The notes below the pieces were generated by a model that was given only the letters and a program-made list of their open reading frames with translations, searched no databases and was not told the DNA's origin. The position numbers were made by a program, and so were the translations under genes. From CAITZA01 sp937915285 (lineage in GTDB: Bacteria > Desulfobacterota > Desulfomonilia > Desulfomonilales > Desulfomonilaceae): a stretch of DNA of 64,000 bases. This document shows, piece after piece, positions 24,865-33,752 of this stretch (the first letter of the stretch is position 1; each line of letters opens with the position of its first letter). The DNA is taken from contig DAISIV010000005.1 in NCBI GenBank assembly GCA_036821825.1, positions 1-64,000 on the forward strand. The letters run 5' to 3'.

Positions 24865-26663
24865 TTGTTAGCCTGAGAGGGCTTGTCCCATCCCGGGACC
24901 GTTTTGTCAACACAAGCGTAATTAAACCATTTACCCGGCTGCCAGTAAGAAAACCTGCCGGTCAAATGCCAGTTCTCCAACAACTTCCATATTACTCCCG
25001 CGCCAAATTCCCAGCCTAGATCGCTCTCGTGAATGTTTGGAACTATGCTCGAATCATTGCTCGCCTGGTTCTTGAATCTGAGATATCCAAATCGGGTCCG
25101 AGTGCCAGTGACACTGTCAACAGTGGTGAAATCGGGTCTAACATAGCCCCAACTGTATCCGTTTGACGAGCGCTCGGCTTTCATCACTGTAAACAGCAAG
25201 TCAAGGTTGGTTGCCAGAAGATAGTCAAATCTGGCAGCCAGGACATTTGACGCGGACATGTCAAGGTATGAATTTACTCCTGCCCTGTAGAACTTTCCCA
25301 TCAATATTCCGTATTGGTTAAACACTGCGTAGGCGCTTCTCTCAGCCTCCTGAATGAATGTCTGGGTGTTGAAAAGAGCCCCGTGTCTTCTGTCAGCCCC
25401 AGGCATATGGGCCGCCAGAAGGCTTAATTTTGCAGGGCCGTAATATGCTCCGACTTCAGCCATGTAGCGCCATGATTCGGTATATGGTGGTAGATATTCC
25501 AATTTATCCGGGGGGTCCTGAAGTATTGGCGATGGAGCAACCACACTCATGCTGTAATTGGCGGGTCCGGGCAAGAAGCCGTTCTGGGCCCGCTGATATT
25601 TTATTGTTCGATAAAACCAGTCCGCCTCGGCATTCAGGAAAAAACGCCCGTCATTATACTTGAGATATATCCAGCCTTCGCTTACCTCTGTTTGGCGAGG
25701 CGGGAATTTATGCCTGTTGGTGGTTGTCTGTTGAGACTCAGGCCCATCGTGAAACAGGAAATAGAATCCTCCAATTCCGGTTTCCATGGTAGCGGATGAA
25801 TACTTCAGATAGGTCAAAAGATGAGTTTGTCGAGCAGCATTCTGGTCGTCTATGTTCCAATAGTCCCTACTGCCCAGACGCCACGGATAAAATCCGGCCC
25901 CGATCGTCAAAGGTCCATAGGCGCTTTGCAGAACAAACATTTCCACTGACCTGCGCCCTGCGTCAAATACATCCTCAGCCGATTCGGCGCTGCTGAATTG
26001 AAATCCGCATGCCTGACGGAACCCCCTTCTCCCATAATAAACCGTCCCCATGGGTGTCTCGGCTGTAACCCACAAACGAGTCCATCTTCCGTACGAGATT
26101 ACGTTCTCGAAATCTGGGTTTTGAATGGATGCAAGATCAGTCGCCACATCAGAATTGATACGGTAGGTTCCACGGATGGCGATGGCGTTGTTCAGTTTCA
26201 GAACAGGGAATATCGCAAACCTGGTTGTTGAGTTTTCGGCGGTAGAGCCTGACATGGCCTTGTCTTGAAACCAGCCGTTGATCGGGGCCATGTCATTTGT
26301 CGTAGTTGCTCCATTGTCGATGTTAAAGGCGCCAAAGAAGCCGTTCGCCCCCATTTGTGTGGAATAGACATATCTGAAATAGATCGCAGCGGATTCAATG
26401 TTGAATTCCCAGCCTATAGCGGAATGTGGACAGAAAACGGTGATGATAATCGAGTAGAAAAGTATAATTGGAAGTCTGAAGGAGCAAGCCCTAAAAAGTA
26501 AATATCTGGCCAAAACCCAGAATCGGGGCGGAACATGCAGTTTGGGCGACCTGATAGCTTCAGGGTTTAATTCGTTTTTTTTAGGCAAATGACCGATTCC
26601 TGAAGCCGGCGCAAAGGGCTGTCCAAAAGACTTCCGGATGAAAATGACATTGGGCCAGGCCAA
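24792..26663 (-). CDS. Large outer-membrane beta-barrel protein (paralog B)
   Basis: Paralog of the barrel at 16657-18504, sharing WEF at the mature N-terminus, the MGANGFFGAFNID motif, GPDRR/GADRR loops and the C-terminal WQPGKWFNYACVD, VPGW and YGVNPDR. The stop follows an alternating strand ending in Leu. As drawn, about 60 mostly polar residues precede the hydrophobic signal (FRLPIILFYSIIITVFCPHSAIG). A TTG within FWVLARYLL would give a normal signal peptide but has no ribosome site. It starts 5 bp after the TSUP copy-2 stop, so the two are probably one operon: an inner-membrane anion transporter plus a barrel. Role in anion passage is inferred. Confidence 0.75.
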   Translation of the reverse strand: MAWPNVIFIRKSFGQPFAPASGIGHLPKKNELNPEAIRSPKLHVPPRFWVLARYLLFRACSFRLPIILFYSIIITVFCPHSAIGWEFNIESAAIYFRYVYSTQMGANGFFGAFNIDNGATTTNDMAPINGWFQDKAMSGSTAENSTTRFAIFPVLKLNNAIAIRGTYRINSDVATDLASIQNPDFENVISYGRWTRLWVTAETPMGTVYYGRRGFRQACGFQFSSAESAEDVFDAGRRSVEMFVLQSAYGPLTIGAGFYPWRLGSRDYWNIDDQNAARQTHLLTYLKYSSATMETGIGGFYFLFHDGPESQQTTTNRHKFPPRQTEVSEGWIYLKYNDGRFFLNAEADWFYRTIKYQRAQNGFLPGPANYSMSVVAPSPILQDPPDKLEYLPPYTESWRYMAEVGAYYGPAKLSLLAAHMPGADRRHGALFNTQTFIQEAERSAYAVFNQYGILMGKFYRAGVNSYLDMSASNVLAARFDYLLATNLDLLFTVMKAERSSNGYSWGYVRPDFTTVDSVTGTRTRFGYLRFKNQASNDSSIVPNIHESDLGWEFGAGVIWKLLENWHLTGRFSYWQPGKWFNYACVDKTVPGWDKPSQANNYGVNPDRVISPIFGIELFVDARL

Positions 26664-26668
26664 TCATT

Positions 26669-27469
26669 TCACCATATCAACCCGAACAGCACCTTTGTTC
26701 CCATGATGGCCAGCAGAACCGCAAAAACCTGCTTCAGCCTTTTCACAGGAAGCATGTGGGCCAATCTGGCTCCCAAGGGAGCAGTAAGAACGCTTGCCAC
26801 GACAATTCCAAAGAAAGCCGGTAAATAGACGTATCCGAACGACCATACAGGCAGTTTTGGGTCGCTCCAGCCTGAATAAATGTAACCCAGCGCCCCTGCA
26901 ACGGCTATTGGGAAACCAATGGCAGCCGATGTCCCGATGGCCTTGTGAGTGGGAATATTGCACCATATCATGAATGGAACAGATAGACTTCCGCCACCTA
27001 TTCCAACAAAGCTGGACACAGCGCCGATTATGTTTCCGACACCGAACATTCCCAACTTACCGGGTAATTCCCTGGATGGATTCGGTTTTCTGTCGCGAAC
27101 CATCTGGTATGCGACACAGTACAAAAAGATGACGAAGAAAAAACTCAAAAATGCTGTAGACATTTTCGACGCCACGCATGATCCAAGGAAGGTTCCCACC
27201 AATATCCCCACAACTATTTGCCGGACAATGTCCCACCTGACAGCTCCAACTTTGTTGTGAGCGCTGAAACTCGATATGGATGTGAACATTATACTCGCCA
27301 GGGATGTTCCCAGGGCAAGGTGCATGATCAATTCGTAAGGGAAGCCCTGTTCAGTGAAGCTATAGGCTAGTATCGGCACAATGACCAATCCGCCACCAAC
27401 CCCTAAAAGTCCGGCTAGAACACCGGCCACGGCTCCGACGAGCATATAAACAAGAAGGATGAAAAACAT
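26669..27469 (-). CDS. TSUP (TauE/SafE) family membrane transporter, copy 2
   Basis: 266-residue permease with the family's two glycine-rich repeats: AGVLAGLLGVGGGLVIVPIL near the N-terminus and AVSSFVGIGGGSLSVPFMI in the middle, and about eight membrane helices. It has a shorter central loop than copy 1 and only distant similarity to it, so it is not a recent duplicate. Located upstream of barrel paralog B with 5 bp between, and 150 bp from carB. A TunR target by location is possible but unproven: an inverted repeat CAGTT-N6-AACTG (27510-27525) lies upstream, without a clear promoter. Confidence 0.85.
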   Translation of the reverse strand: MFFILLVYMLVGAVAGVLAGLLGVGGGLVIVPILAYSFTEQGFPYELIMHLALGTSLASIMFTSISSFSAHNKVGAVRWDIVRQIVVGILVGTFLGSCVASKMSTAFLSFFFVIFLYCVAYQMVRDRKPNPSRELPGKLGMFGVGNIIGAVSSFVGIGGGSLSVPFMIWCNIPTHKAIGTSAAIGFPIAVAGALGYIYSGWSDPKLPVWSFGYVYLPAFFGIVVASVLTAPLGARLAHMLPVKRLKQVFAVLLAIMGTKVLFGLIW

Positions 27470-27620
27470 GTTGTCTCCAATGAAGGCCGAACATTGGCGT
27501 TTGCGGGACCAGTTAACAGCAACTGCCTACTGGCGTCATCCAGGCCGATAGTTTGTGACCCCGACTGCGACCCAAACCTCCATTGGAGCAAAACCGCACG
27601 ATTAATTCAAGTCAAATGTT

Positions 27621-30600
27621 TCAGATTATGTCCCTGTGATACTCCTGCAGGGATCTGACCCTACTTTCACCTTTCTGAAGCGCCCGTATCCCGCGAGCGG
27701 CCGCAAAGGCCGCAGCAAGAGTAGTAATATAGGGAGTCTTGTACCTAATGGCAGCCTTTCGAATGTAAGAGTCATCCTCCTTGCTGATTTGGCCGCTTGG
27801 AGTATTTATCACCAGGTTTATCTCACGGTTCTTGATATGATCCAGTATGTTGGGACGTCCCTCACTAAGTTTGAGGACCATGTCGGACTCTACTCCCTGT
27901 TCCGCAAGGTAACGGTGAGTGCCTTCAGTCGATTTTATCCTGAAACCTAATTCAACAAATTGCCTGGCCACCTCGAGGACAGCCGGTCGTTCATTGTGGG
28001 TAACAGATATGAGCACCACCCCTTCGGAGGGCAAGGTCGACTGCGCCGCTTCCTGGGCCTTGTAAAATGCCAGTCCAAATGATTCAGCCATTCCCAGGAC
28101 CTCTCCTGTGGATCTCATTTCCGGTCCAAGCAATGGGTCTACTTCAGGAAACATGTTGAACGGGAAAACAGCCTCCTTGACTCCATAATGGGGAACAGTC
28201 CTGGCTTTTAGTTCAAAATCCGACAGCTTCTTTCCAAGCATAATTTTGGTGGCAATGCTTGCCATTCCAAAATTACAGACCTTGGACACGAGAGGCACCG
28301 TCCTTGATGCCCTTGGATTGGCCTCCAGAACATATACGGTATCGTTTGCAATGGCATACTGCATGTTCATTAGACCGACCACCCCAAGCTCTACCGCTAT
28401 CTTGCGGGTATAATCCCTGATTGTCTCAAGATGCTTCGGTGGAATGCTAATAGGCGGTATTACGCATGCAGAGTCGCCTGAGTGAACTCCAGCAAGCTCT
28501 ATGTGTTCCATGATTGCAGGCACGAAAGCGTCTGTTCCATCCGAGACAGCGTCCGCTTCGGCTTCGATGGCCCTCTCCAGGAACCTGTCTATCAGTATGG
28601 GCCTTTCCGGGCTTACCTCAACGGCTGCAGAGACATACCGCCTCAACATCTGCTCGTTGTGTATAACCTCCATGGCGCGTCCGCCCAGCACATAAGAAGG
28701 CCGAACCATCAATGGATATCCGATCCCTTTTGCCACTTCGATGGCTTCATCCAAATTGCTGGCCATTCCGGAGTCCGGTTCAGGTATTCCCAGCCTGCTC
28801 ATCATTTTCCTGAAACGGTCTCTGTCTTCAGCCAGGTCAATGACATCAGGCGAGGTTCCGATTATCTTCACCCCAGCGCTGGCAAGTTCGCTGGCTATGT
28901 TCAAAGGTGTTTGTCCACCGAACTGAACTATAACCCCTTCGGGTTTTTCCTTTTCATATATACTGAGGACATCTTCAACGGTGAGCGGCTCAAAATAGAG
29001 CTTATCCGAGGTATCATAGTCTGTTGATACTGTTTCGGGGTTGCAGTTCACCATAATCGACTCGTATCCCATCTCCCTGATGGCAAAGGCGGCATGGACG
29101 CAGCAGTAATCGAACTCAATGCCCTGGCCTATCCGGTTAGGACCTCCGCCCAGCACCATTATCTTCTTGCGATCACTTGACGGGACCTTGTCAGGAGCGT
29201 TGTAGGTTGAATAATAGTAGGCTGCATTCTCAACTCCGCTGACTGGAACTGGCTCCCACGCCTGTACTACCCCAAGGGATAGACGGGTAGCTCTTATTGT
29301 ATGCTCCGGTAGTTCGAGAAGTTTCGAGAGGTAACGATCCGAGAATCCGTCCTGCTTGGCTTTTCTCAGGAGATCATCAGGTAACGATTTACCCTTGTGC
29401 CTTAAAATTTCTTGCTCAAGATCCACAAGTTCTTTCATTTGCTTGAGGAACCAGGGTTTAATAAACGTCTTCTGATAGAGGGTTTCAATGTCAGCGCCTT
29501 TTCTAAGGGCCTCATACATTATGAACTGTCTCTCGCTGGAGGGCTCAGCAAGCATTTCCATTAGTTCTTCCAGAGTTTTTCGGTTGAAGTCCTTGGCAAA
29601 GCCCAACCCGTATCTTCCAGTTTCAAGGGAGCGAATGGCTTTTTGGAGAGCCTCCTTGTAATTCTTGCCTATGCTCATTACCTCGCCCACGGCTCTCATC
29701 TGGGTTCCGAGCTTATCCTGCGCTCCCTCAAATTTTTCGAAAGCCCATCTGGCGAACTTGACAACTACATAGTCGCCCCATGGCGTGTATTTATCCAGAG
29801 TGCCTTCTCTCCAATAGGGTATTTCATCAAGGGTCATCCCTCCGGCGAGGTATGCAGAAATGAGCGCAATGGGGAAGCCTGTGGCTTTTGAGGCCAAGGC
29901 AGATGATCTCGACGTTCTGGGATTGATCTCAATGACGACCACCCTGCCCGTTTTGGGATCATGGGCAAACTGTATGTTGGTTCCACCGATGACCTGTATG
30001 GCTTCAACTATGTCGTAAGAATACTTCTGGAGCCTTTTCTGCAATTCAGGATCGATAGTCAGCATAGGCGCAGTGCAATACGAGTCTCCGGTATGGACAC
30101 CCATGGCGTCTACGTTCTCAATGAAACATACCGTGATCATCTGGTTCTTGGAGTCGCGAACTACTTCCAGTTCCAACTCTTCCCATCCAAGTACGGATTC
30201 CTCTATGAGTATTTGACCCACGAGGCTGGCAGCTATACCCCTGCTGGCGATTACACGAAGCTCCTCCACATTGTAAACAAGCCCACCGCCTGTTCCACCC
30301 ATAGTGTAAGCCGGTCTAACCACAACAGGGTAGCCAAGATCAGTAGCTATTGCTTCAGCCTCTTCGACTGTATAGGCTGGAGCGCTCTTGGGCATATCAA
30401 TACCCAGACGGTTCATGGTTTCCTTGAAAGCGATTCTATCTTCGCCGCGCTCAATCGCGTCCGCCTGGACTCCGATAATTTTCACACCATATTTTTCCAG
30501 AACCCCAGCCTTGGCCAACTCGGATGAAAGGTTGAGACCGGATTGCCCACCAAGGTTAGGCAACAATGCGTCCGGACGCTCCTTTTCTATTATACGTGTC

Positions 30601-30821
30601 ATATTCTTGAGATTCAGCGGTTCAATATATGTTACGTCTGACATGCCAGGGTCGGTCATGATAGTGGCTGGGTTGGAATTCACCAACACAATCTCGTAAC
30701 CCAGTTTCCTCAAAGCCTTGCAGGCCTGTGTTCCCGAATAGTCAAACTCACAGGCTTGACCGATAACAATCGGACCAGACCCTATGATCATTACCTTCTT
30801 GATGTCTTTTAATGGGGGCAT
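27621..30821 (-). CDS. carB: Carbamoyl-phosphate synthase large subunit
   Basis: Makes carbamoyl phosphate from bicarbonate, ammonia (tunnelled from CarA) and two ATP, for pyrimidine and arginine synthesis. The full 1066-residue architecture is there: two homologous ATP-grasp halves (first SGPIVIGQACEFDYSGTQACKALR, second GGGPNRIGQGIEFDYCCVHAA), the oligomerisation domain between, and the C-terminal MGS-like allosteric domain (EVARQFVELGFRIKSTEGTHRYL). carA is not adjacent. Arginine and UMP control through the C-terminal domain is known for the family. A conserved-looking inverted repeat lies just upstream. Confidence 0.97.
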   Translation of the reverse strand: MPPLKDIKKVMIIGSGPIVIGQACEFDYSGTQACKALRKLGYEIVLVNSNPATIMTDPGMSDVTYIEPLNLKNMTRIIEKERPDALLPNLGGQSGLNLSSELAKAGVLEKYGVKIIGVQADAIERGEDRIAFKETMNRLGIDMPKSAPAYTVEEAEAIATDLGYPVVVRPAYTMGGTGGGLVYNVEELRVIASRGIAASLVGQILIEESVLGWEELELEVVRDSKNQMITVCFIENVDAMGVHTGDSYCTAPMLTIDPELQKRLQKYSYDIVEAIQVIGGTNIQFAHDPKTGRVVVIEINPRTSRSSALASKATGFPIALISAYLAGGMTLDEIPYWREGTLDKYTPWGDYVVVKFARWAFEKFEGAQDKLGTQMRAVGEVMSIGKNYKEALQKAIRSLETGRYGLGFAKDFNRKTLEELMEMLAEPSSERQFIMYEALRKGADIETLYQKTFIKPWFLKQMKELVDLEQEILRHKGKSLPDDLLRKAKQDGFSDRYLSKLLELPEHTIRATRLSLGVVQAWEPVPVSGVENAAYYYSTYNAPDKVPSSDRKKIMVLGGGPNRIGQGIEFDYCCVHAAFAIREMGYESIMVNCNPETVSTDYDTSDKLYFEPLTVEDVLSIYEKEKPEGVIVQFGGQTPLNIASELASAGVKIIGTSPDVIDLAEDRDRFRKMMSRLGIPEPDSGMASNLDEAIEVAKGIGYPLMVRPSYVLGGRAMEVIHNEQMLRRYVSAAVEVSPERPILIDRFLERAIEAEADAVSDGTDAFVPAIMEHIELAGVHSGDSACVIPPISIPPKHLETIRDYTRKIAVELGVVGLMNMQYAIANDTVYVLEANPRASRTVPLVSKVCNFGMASIATKIMLGKKLSDFELKARTVPHYGVKEAVFPFNMFPEVDPLLGPEMRSTGEVLGMAESFGLAFYKAQEAAQSTLPSEGVVLISVTHNERPAVLEVARQFVELGFRIKSTEGTHRYLAEQGVESDMVLKLSEGRPNILDHIKNREINLVINTPSGQISKEDDSYIRKAAIRYKTPYITTLAAAFAAARGIRALQKGESRVRSLQEYHRDII

Positions 30822-30846
30822 GCCAAAAACTTCCTTGTAGTTTGAA

Positions 30847-30903
30847 TAAGATTGTCCAAAATCCTTTTATTGATACTAAATACAAGATGTGAGGACAATC
30901 TTA
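30847..30903 (-). promoter_or_regulatory. Perfect 11-bp inverted repeat in the carB leader
   Basis: TAAGATTGTCC (30847-30857) and GGACAATCTTA (30893-30903) are perfect inverse copies 35 bases apart, ending 25 bp before the carB ATG. In the leader RNA they would form a long hairpin just ahead of the ribosome site. No T-run follows, so a classical attenuator is not evident; an operator or RNA-level control element are both possible. Confidence 0.45.
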
Positions 30904-30986
30904 AAATATGGTTAGGGGGTTTATATTTTGGCAGGGGCTCATCAGAGCGCCGATATGTGACAATAGATATTGCGGCTGAAAGCGCC

Positions 30987-31023
30987 ACAGGCGATTTTCA
31001 CATGGCGGGAAAAAATCGCCTGT
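30987..31023. terminator. 12-bp perfect hairpin downstream of the tautomerase gene
   Basis: ACAGGCGATTTT (30987-30998) pairs with AAAATCGCCTGT (31012-31023) around a 13-base loop. It starts about 10 bp past the tautomerase stop codon on the minus strand. It lacks a trailing T-run, but the stem is strong enough for termination or mRNA end protection. Confidence 0.5.
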
Positions 31024-31033
31024 CCGAATATAT

Positions 31034-31252
31034 TCATCTGGTTTTCTTATAGAGAGTGGATTCATTATTTAGGATGAAGGGCTGATAGACTTTCTCATCC
31101 CATTGATCTGGCGCAACCTCCTCTATTCCTACCGAAACCGAGTCCTCCGAACATACTGCGATTGAAACCAGACTTTTTGTAATCGCCTCTGCAAGACGAA
31201 TCTTTTGATCCTCGGTCCTTCCGGGATACATTTTTACTATTACATGCGGCAT
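31034..31252 (-). CDS. 4-oxalocrotonate tautomerase-family protein
   Basis: 72-residue member of the tautomerase superfamily. It opens Met-Pro-His: after Met removal the N-terminal proline is the catalytic base in this family. GRTEDQKIRLAEAITKSL (helix 1) and VSVGIEEVAPDQWDEKVYQP (the second beta strand plus loop) fit the beta-alpha-beta monomer. Arg12 of the family is present in GRTEDQK. The substrate is unknown; no aromatic meta-cleavage genes adjoin it. A GGAGG-like sequence (CCTCC on the plus strand at 31260-31264) precedes the ATG. Confidence 0.85.
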   Translation of the reverse strand: MPHVIVKMYPGRTEDQKIRLAEAITKSLVSIAVCSEDSVSVGIEEVAPDQWDEKVYQPFILNNESTLYKKTR

Positions 31253-31304
31253 AAAATAACCTCCACTTAATAGGGCAATTCAAAGATTACGGAGATGGAG
31301 ACAC

Positions 31305-32291
31305 TTAAAAAGGGACCCCGAGTGGAATCGAAGCATTGATACCGAAAGTCCAGCTAGACCTGTTAAAAACAAAATCAACATCAGCCGCTGTGGCTGTTTC
31401 CGGTGGTCCCATGTCTCTTCGCTCAAGGTTCATTATACAGGTTCCCCTGAACAATTCCCAGTTAACAAAGGCTCCGATGTCTATGGCCGAAACCCTCAGA
31501 GTCCTGATTTCAGCCAAAGCCTCTACAAAATATCCATTTCTTATTGTCTGACTCCCGACGTGGGCGAAAGCCACACCATTGTTGTTGCAGGTGTTGAAAT
31601 GTTCCAGAGTTGCAAGCATCACAGGAAAGCCAGACAGCCTAACCGTCAGAAGACTTGAACCCACCTTTTGCTGAAGGCTTGCGCCGACAAAAGGCTGATA
31701 AACACCTATGCCGAGGCCGGACTCCATACTCGAGATAGTAAAAGGGTACGAAGGATCAGGGTCGCTAAAACTCGTGCTAAGGGATTCCCAGCGAATCCCG
31801 GCCAGCAATGAATATGAGGCGTCAAGAGAGTAACTGGCGTCAGCCTGAAATCGGAAGAACGAACTTTTTGCCCGGTTCCAGGTCCTGATACCTGTAGGAA
31901 GGAATAGCCAGGTGATCTCCTGGTCTGCAGGAACCTCTGTCGCAAAAAGATACGCTCCCGATAGTGTAGCTGAGAGATTACCTCTGTTTAGAACATTGAC
32001 ACTGGCGGAAGCCAGCAAACCCCTTAGATCATAGACGAAGTAAGAAGACACGCAGGTCCCAGGGAGTATAAGACCTGTGTATCCCGCAGTCAGGATCCTA
32101 CTCCCACCCATGTAGCCCAGTCTCAGGGATGTATCCCCGACGTCTCGCCCCGTGCCGTCCGTTGCAGTCTGATAGTCCGAAAGGTTTAACAATGAGCCGG
32201 CCTGAGCGTCAGACTCGCTAGGCCAACACAGTTGAAAGATGAGTAAAGACAGAAAGAAAATGCATCCACTTCTTGACCAGGTTCCGGGCAT
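31305..32291 (-). CDS. Outer-membrane beta-barrel protein, 328 aa
   Basis: A signal peptide of about 29 residues (SGCIFFLSLLIFQLCWPSESDAQA) precedes a region of regularly alternating strands and ends in Phe (SIPLGVPF), a barrel signature. The general pattern (TSLRLGYMGGSRILTAGYTGLILPG, FRFQADASYSLDASYSLLAGIRWES) resembles small 10-14 strand porins or MetA-pathway-like channel proteins, but I cannot name the family. It shows no similarity to the two large barrels in the window. It is between the tautomerase and the CxxC protein on the same strand, with separate spacing of 40-50 bp. Confidence 0.65.
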   Translation of the reverse strand: MPGTWSRSGCIFFLSLLIFQLCWPSESDAQAGSLLNLSDYQTATDGTGRDVGDTSLRLGYMGGSRILTAGYTGLILPGTCVSSYFVYDLRGLLASASVNVLNRGNLSATLSGAYLFATEVPADQEITWLFLPTGIRTWNRAKSSFFRFQADASYSLDASYSLLAGIRWESLSTSFSDPDPSYPFTISSMESGLGIGVYQPFVGASLQQKVGSSLLTVRLSGFPVMLATLEHFNTCNNNGVAFAHVGSQTIRNGYFVEALAEIRTLRVSAIDIGAFVNWELFRGTCIMNLERRDMGPPETATAADVDFVFNRSSWTFGINASIPLGVPF

Positions 32292-32333
32292 GGTTCGGCC
32301 TCCAAGATTTTGATCAGGATCTGCAAATGACGT

Positions 32334-32744
32334 TTACTCATCCATCTCGTGGATGTATCGGTTACACTGCTCACGGAATTCCGTGACCACTTCCACCAGC
32401 GGTCTCTCGGTGGATTTGGATTCGAGACCCAGCATTTCCCAGAATTGATCCAGTAGGGGATAAACGTCCTTTGTAAACAGGATGGTTAAGGTGCTGCCAC
32501 AGGTGCAATTTCGGTATTGCATTGTGCGCGGCAAATCCAAGCCTCCAGAATAGTCTTCCAAGCCATGGGAGACAGGTTCCGTCTTGTGTATGTACTCGGG
32601 GAAGTTTCTGAAGACCTCCCCGCATGTAGCGCATCGTTTTGGAAATATTTTTGAGTTAGCTCCAATCTTAGCAAACAACTCAATAAATTTCAGAAACTTG
32701 GGGTTATATCTTGACCGAGTTACCGCCACTTGTCCTGTCTCCAC
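32334..32744 (-). CDS. Hypothetical metal-binding-like protein with CxxC and CxC
   Basis: 136 residues, soluble. Two cysteine pairs, CATCGE (about 39-42) and NCTCGS (about 79-82), are placed as in a split zinc ribbon; they could hold zinc or iron. The N-terminus is basic (VTRSRYNPKFLKFIELFAKIG) and the C-terminus is helical (LVEVVTEFREQCNRYIHEM). No family recognised. It is 42 bp upstream of the barrel gene on the same strand, and downstream of a decayed DJ-1/PfpI gene. Confidence 0.6.
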   Translation of the reverse strand: METGQVAVTRSRYNPKFLKFIELFAKIGANSKIFPKRCATCGEVFRNFPEYIHKTEPVSHGLEDYSGGLDLPRTMQYRNCTCGSTLTILFTKDVYPLLDQFWEMLGLESKSTERPLVEVVTEFREQCNRYIHEMDE

Positions 32745-32801
32745 ATTCGTGCCAAAAGTCCGCTGACAAACGGTTCTTTTGGATAAAGGATTTCCTCGGA
32801 C

Positions 32802-33173
32802 CTAGAGTTGAATCCTGGTGCCGAGAATTTTGAGGAATTTAGCCAGCCAGGCTGGATGTGAATGCCACACCGGGCATGACACGAGGTTCCCCGTCCACAT
32901 TGGACTGATCAAGCACTATTGCCATCCACTTCCCGCTATCGCAATTTACGTCCGGCCCGACTCGGAATACGCTGAGCACGATCTACCATTTAATACCAAT
33001 ACTGCCGCAAGAACCTGCGCTCCATGGCAAATTGCCTCAACCGCGTGTCCCGCCATCTGCAATGCCTGAAATGGAATCATTACCTCATGGTCCTCAACAT
33101 AATCACCAAACAGCATTAGTATTTTTTTGCTCCGATAATGAGACTCCTCGCTAGTAATCAAATTACTCAGCAC
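32802..33173 (-). pseudogene. DJ-1/PfpI-family protein, broken by a deletion and two frameshifts
   Basis: The first frame reads SKKILMLFGDYVEDHEVMIPFQALQ then jumps, with about 85 family residues missing, to AICHGAQVLAAVLVLNGRSCSAY, which carries the nucleophile-elbow Cys of the family (AICHGAQ). The reading then continues only in other frames: VGPDVNCDSGKWMAIVLDQ and VDGEPRVMPG in the second, and SHPAWLAKFLKILGT in the third, up to a stop at 32802. Order and sequence match the C-terminal half of PfpI-type proteins (pattern AYPAVGPDV...VDGNLVTAPAW...HPAWLAKFL). So this is a real gene in decay, not a 75-residue protein. The original start is uncertain; GTG at 33173 is the longest. Confidence 0.85.
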
Positions 33174-33710
33174 ATCTCATAATCCCCGTCATGAAAGCCT
33201 CAGACAAATCATCCGGAATAGTCTGTCCATTTCTGCCATAAGTCCAAACAGTATTCCGTTTTAAACAATAATACATTTGGCGCGCTGTCTCAAACTTTTT
33301 TCTCAAGGGGATACACACCCGTGAGATCTAAGGCTCACGGTTATGCGGTTCTCAAAACTAATCGTGAAAAGAGAGCTATTGGCGATCAGGACTGGATTTA
33401 AGGTTGCTTGATGAGTGTAGTGTCGAAGGAGATCATCGCCCGAAAAGGCGCTTGGCGATGGAAGGAGACAATAGCCTGCAATCATGCTTTGGAGCGCATC
33501 TCCGAAAGAATTTCACTGGCGTTTGTTTACCAAGAAAGGGTGAATGCTATGCGGTCGAATTAGCCATTCCGACAGCTTAAGTATTGCCCACAAGAAAGAC
33601 ACTTTTTTAGAGGGCCTCTTGTTGTGGAATTCAATGGTATAATGCAACGTTTGTTTCTGTTGATGTTCCGACCTTGTAGTGCATCCAGTCGCGTTCCACC
33701 GCTGAATAAG
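33174..33710. other. Gene-poor stretch next to pseudogene
   Basis: No supported gene. A 47-codon minus-strand frame (33163-33306, TTG start) ends just over the DJ-1 remnant and has plausible composition, but no ribosome site and no recognised family. Together with the broken gene beside it, the stretch looks like eroded accessory DNA. Confidence 0.4.
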
Positions 33711-33740
33711 CAGGAGGGCCTCATGATTATCGCCCTCCTG
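33711..33740. terminator. Hairpin downstream of sulfatase 1
   Basis: CAGGAGGGC (33711-33719) pairs perfectly with GCCCTCCTG (33732-33740) around a 12-base loop, a few bases after the sulfatase stop. The T-run (CTTTTC) is on the plus strand, so for the minus-strand gene it may act only as a stem barrier. Confidence 0.55.
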
Positions 33741-33752
33741 TCTTTTCCCGTT

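Noticed and set aside
30852..31052. 66-codon plus-strand frame in the carB leader
   Set aside because: It covers both inverted repeats, has no ribosome site and overlaps the tautomerase end.
32946..33173. Intact 75-residue protein
   Set aside because: It is a fused piece of a DJ-1/PfpI gene with the middle deleted; homology resumes in other frames downstream.
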